Assembly: GCA_016291475.1 (NCBI GenBank)
Contig: JAEEXJ010000037.1
Location: forward strand, 1 to 27,380
DNA: 27,380 nucleotides
Source: Lachnospiraceae bacterium
Lineage (GTDB): Bacteria > Bacillota_A > Clostridia > Lachnospirales > Lachnospiraceae
Direction of reading: 5' to 3'
This document shows, in pieces, positions 24,843-27,380 of the stretch. The translations under genes and the position numbers were made by a program. The notes under the pieces were generated by a model. That model was not told the origin of the DNA, searched no databases, and was given only the letters and a program-made list of their open reading frames with translations. The stretch's first letter is position 1. Each line of letters starts with the position of its first letter.

Positions 24843-26267
24843 ATGTCAGATTCCAAGAAAACGATCCTCGGAGAGCAGGGTATTTACGACGCTAAAACCC
24901 TCGGAACTCCCAAAATGCTGATCCTGGGCCTTCAGCACATGTTCGCAATGTTCGGCTCAACCGTTCTTGTTCCTCTTATCACCGGCCTCAGCGTTTCCGC
25001 AACTCTTCTTTTTGCAGGCCTCGGTACTCTTTTATTCCACTTGATCACCAAAAAGAAAGTTCCCGCATTCCTCGGCTCATCCTTCGCATTCCTTGCAGGA
25101 TACGGTACCATCGCAACTCTTGCGATTGCTAAATCCAACGGCGAGATGATGACCTCGGCTGAACTTCTCCCTTATGCATGCTTCGGAGTAGCGCTTGCAG
25201 GACTTCTCTATCTGGTACTTGCACTTCTTTTCAAAGTATTCGGTGCAAACCATGTTATGAAATTCTTCCCTCCCATCGTTACCGGCCCCATCATCATAGC
25301 GATCGGACTTAACCTCTCAAAATCAGCTATCGACAGCTGCTCATCAAATTGGCCCATCGCTCTCGTAGCTATTCTTGCCATCATAATCTGTAACATCTGG
25401 GGTAAAGGAATGATCAAGATCCTTCCCATCCTCATCGGTGTTATCGCTTCTTATGTAGTAGCGGCTATCACAGGCAACGTTGATTTCTCCGGAGTTGCCG
25501 CAGCTCCTTGGGTTGGACTTCCCGTTAAGTATTCAAACACCGTATTCTCAATCTTCACCAATTCCAAGAATGTCGGTACCGATATCCACAACGGACTTCT
25601 TATCACCGCAGCAATCACCATCGTTCCCATTGCTATCGCAACTATGATGGAGCACATCGGAGACGTATCCGCTATCTCCTCAACTGTAAACCGTAACTTC
25701 ATCAAGGATCCCGGACTTCACAGAACTCTTACCGGCGACGGACTTGCAACCACCATCGCTTCACTTTTCGGAGCACCTGCAAACACCACCTACGGCGAGA
25801 ATACCGGAGTTCTTACTCTTACCAGAGTATTCGATCCTTTCGTAATCAGACTTGCTGCATACTTTGCAATCCTCATGTCCTTCTGTCCCAAGTTTGCAGC
25901 GATCATCGAGGCAATGCCTTCAGCAACCGTCGGCGGTATCTCTCTTGTACTTTACGGAATGATCTCCGCAGTCGGAGTACGTAACATCGTTGAGACTCAG
26001 GTTGATTTCACCAAGAGCAGAAACGTTATCATCGCAGCTCTCATCCTTGTACTTTCAATCGGAATCAACTTCTCCTCAGCAGGAGCAATCGCTTTCAGCG
26101 TAGGAAGCGCAAACATCGCTCTTTCAGGTCTTGCAGTCGGATCACTTGTAGGTATTCTTCTCAATGCGATCCTTCCCGGCAAGGACTTCAACTTCAATGA
26201 AGAAGCAGGCTCCGAAACAGGCGCAGACCTTTCAGGTATCAGCGAAAAAGAGATCAAGAATAAATAA
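24843..26267 (+). CDS. uraA: Uracil permease (NCS2/UraA family)
   Basis: The 474 residues form a polytopic membrane protein of the nucleobase-cation symporter-2 family, with about 14 hydrophobic segments. Family signatures: LILGLQHMFAMFGSTVLVPLITG near the N-terminus, MMEHIGD with the uracil-binding Glu, and NTTYGENTGVLTLTRV, the UraA version of the NCS2 signature with the second essential Glu. It imports uracil with protons. The ATG at 24843 follows AGGAGG; an in-frame ATG at 24777 would add a hydrophilic tail that spans the leader hairpin. It is a single gene with its own promoter and terminator. Confidence 0.93.
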   Translation: MSDSKKTILGEQGIYDAKTLGTPKMLILGLQHMFAMFGSTVLVPLITGLSVSATLLFAGLGTLLFHLITKKKVPAFLGSSFAFLAGYGTIATLAIAKSNGEMMTSAELLPYACFGVALAGLLYLVLALLFKVFGANHVMKFFPPIVTGPIIIAIGLNLSKSAIDSCSSNWPIALVAILAIIICNIWGKGMIKILPILIGVIASYVVAAITGNVDFSGVAAAPWVGLPVKYSNTVFSIFTNSKNVGTDIHNGLLITAAITIVPIAIATMMEHIGDVSAISSTVNRNFIKDPGLHRTLTGDGLATTIASLFGAPANTTYGENTGVLTLTRVFDPFVIRLAAYFAILMSFCPKFAAIIEAMPSATVGGISLVLYGMISAVGVRNIVETQVDFTKSRNVIIAALILVLSIGINFSSAGAIAFSVGSANIALSGLAVGSLVGILLNAILPGKDFNFNEEAGSETGADLSGISEKEIKNK

Positions 26268-26286
26268 GAATCTGAACATAATAAAT

Positions 26287-26327
26287 CAACTCCTTACCAA
26301 GTATCCAAGGTAAGGAGTTGTTTTTTT
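26287..26327 (+). terminator. Terminator of the uracil permease gene
   Basis: CAACTCCTTACC / GGTAAGGAGTTG form a perfect 12-bp stem with a 10-base loop, followed by seven T (26321-26327). Confidence 0.93.
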
Positions 26328-26337
26328 ATTCAATGAT

Positions 26338-26712
26338 TCATTCGATTACAGGATGGGATAACTCTTTAAATCCGCCTTTTGTATTGATGGTAACCGATTT
26401 TCCCGAGTTGATATACTCATCTATAAGTACCTCATCAGAAAGATACCCATCCATCGTCGAAACAAATAAACCGGATATATCATCTGTAAGTTCCAATTCA
26501 ACAGTCTGTCCGTTCATGATCCTTGTTCCGATACGATCCAGTTCCTCTACATCAAGCCTTGCGATAGGGAATCCTGCTTCCGACATATTGCATGCATCCC
26601 CTTCAAGTCCGAATTCTGACATAAACTCAGCCTTGGATTTTTTAAAGACAATCCAATATGGCATCATTGCACCGGCGAATTTCTTTTTTCTTGTTATTAC
26701 AATCTTTTTCAT
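26338..26712 (-). CDS. Uncharacterised 124-residue protein
   Basis: I do not recognise this family. It begins MKKIVITRKKKFAGAMMPYWI and has an N-terminal basic stretch, a Met/Cys-containing middle (GLEGDACNMSEAGFPIARLD) and an alternating polar C-terminal half with TVELELTDD and VTINTKG segments that read like beta-strands. No signal peptide or membrane span is visible, so it is probably cytoplasmic. No clear ribosome binding site is seen at the ATG at 26712, which lowers confidence. It lies between the convergent uracil permease terminator and the phosphotransferase gene on the same strand, 161 bases downstream of the latter. Confidence 0.6.
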   Translation of the reverse strand: MKKIVITRKKKFAGAMMPYWIVFKKSKAEFMSEFGLEGDACNMSEAGFPIARLDVEELDRIGTRIMNGQTVELELTDDISGLFVSTMDGYLSDEVLIDEYINSGKSVTINTKGGFKELSHPVIE

Positions 26713-26835
26713 ACTCGTATTACTGATAAATTAAAAGCTCTCTATAATGTATTTTACTCCAACGCAGCCGCATTCATCAATTCCGCAAATTGATCACCAG
26801 CAATGCTTTTGTGTTTGTCATGTATACCACCTAAT

Positions 26836-26875
26836 CTATAAAAATGTTTTCTGTTTCTTTGGAGATAGAAACATT
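26836..26875 (-). terminator. Weak terminator of the phosphotransferase gene
   Basis: AATGTTT / AAACATT (26843-26849, 26869-26875) can pair, with an alternative inner stem TGTTTC / GAAACA (26852-26857, 26868-26873). On the minus strand the outer stem ends in a short T run. It overlaps the stop codon. The rest of 26713-26873 shows nothing else. Confidence 0.35.
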
Positions 26876-27380
26876 AAAAGAGCTCATCAAGAAGTATATA
26901 GTAATCGATTTTTTCCATATCAGGTTCTATACCCAGTTCTTTGAACAGAAGGCCGGGATCGATACCGGAATATACCTTGCCGTATGTACCGTCGAAGTTA
27001 TGTCGGAGGCTCCTGTAGCACATAGCGATATCCTCCCACTTATCGGCAATACCGCAGTTACCCATATCGATAAATCCGCTTATGTCACCGTTATCAATAA
27101 GAATATTGGGAAGGCAAAGATCTCCGTGAGACAATACAGGCTCATAGGATGGCCTGTTGTTCTGAAGCCATGTAAGGAGTTCCCTCGGATCCTTGAACCT
27201 CCCACTCTCACCGAAAGTATCAGGCTCGGCATCACTTATATCCACAAGGTCATTCTCTACTCTGTATTCTGCTTTCGGAAGTTCGCAGTCAAGATCCTTT
27301 GTCACAGGGCAATCCTTTATATCAATGCTCCATAGCATCTTTATCGCCTTGGTAAGGAGGGGGATCAGTTCATCCGGGTG
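26874..27380 (-). CDS. APH(3')-type aminoglycoside phosphotransferase (5' end beyond window)
   Basis: 168 codons are present; the reading frame is open to the window edge, so the N-terminal kinase lobe is missing. Visible are the catalytic HGDLCLPNIL (Brenner motif HGDxxxxN), the metal-binding GFIDMGNCGIADKWEDIA, and the C-terminus KIDYYILLDELF, which closely resembles APH(3')-III enzymes. The family phosphorylates the 3'-hydroxyl of kanamycin and neomycin in the cytoplasm. All catalytic residues in this part are intact. An in-window ATG at 27338 is not the start, because family-like sequence (LLTKAIKMLWSIDIKDCPV) continues upstream of it. Whether it gives resistance or acts on another substrate cannot be told from sequence. 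Confidence 0.88.
   Translation of the reverse strand, partial: HPDELIPLLTKAIKMLWSIDIKDCPVTKDLDCELPKAEYRVENDLVDISDAEPDTFGESGRFKDPRELLTWLQNNRPSYEPVLSHGDLCLPNILIDNGDISGFIDMGNCGIADKWEDIAMCYRSLRHNFDGTYGKVYSGIDPGLLFKELGIEPDMEKIDYYILLDELF

Noticed and set aside
26318..26734. 138-codon plus-strand frame opposite the 124-residue protein
   Set aside because: It starts inside the uracil permease terminator's T run, has no ribosome binding site and is Ser/Ile-rich; the minus-strand frame has a more natural composition.

Overview
The window looks like chromosome from an anaerobic Gram-positive Clostridia, most likely Lachnospiraceae (for example a Butyrivibrio-like organism). This is inferred from strong AGGAGG ribosome binding sites, mid GC, a NifU-like scaffold of the type common in that family, an aldo/keto reductase with two 4Fe-4S motifs, a lipobox lipoprotein, class II xylose isomerase, and type IV pilus genes with no secretin gene among them. 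The genus cannot be fixed from sequence reading alone.

Layout. 1-10250 holds mostly single-gene transcription units: a partial Fe-S scaffold gene (minus), exonuclease III, two small unknown genes, ylmH, an aldo/keto reductase, an acidic-repeat lipoprotein, enolase, flavodoxin and xylose isomerase. Between them lie three kinds of repeat DNA: a 73-bp tandem hairpin array (1840-2146), a 62-bp tandem hairpin array with nine regularly spaced hairpins (3396-3934), and REP/REPIN-like palindromes (2425-2490, 7865-7992, 10173-10237). Four near-identical 16-18 bp palindromes of the form GGTTAGTNNNNACTAACC lie upstream of the Fe-S scaffold/exonuclease pair, enolase, flavodoxin and xylose isomerase. At three of them the palindrome sits just downstream of a recognisable -10 box. 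They look like operators of one undescribed regulon.

10255-24690 is a complete-looking type IV pilus assembly operon on the plus strand. It encodes a GspK/PilX-like minor pilin without Glu5, two further pseudopilins, a 2056-residue prepilin whose last ~1250 residues form about 29 GG-x-[IV]-G repeats (a probable beta-solenoid adhesin carried by a pilin), a small membrane protein, PilC, a fused PilM-PilN protein, PilO and PilB. The major pilin PilA follows with its own extended -10 promoter, a leader hairpin and a strong terminator. Overlapping ATGA stop/start junctions couple the minor pilins to the giant one. This suggests a pilus with a giant tip or shaft adhesin. No PilT retraction ATPase or prepilin peptidase is encoded inside the window.

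24720-27380 holds a uracil permease with clear promoter and terminator, an unknown 124-residue protein, and the 3' part of an APH(3')-type aminoglycoside phosphotransferase gene that runs off the right edge.
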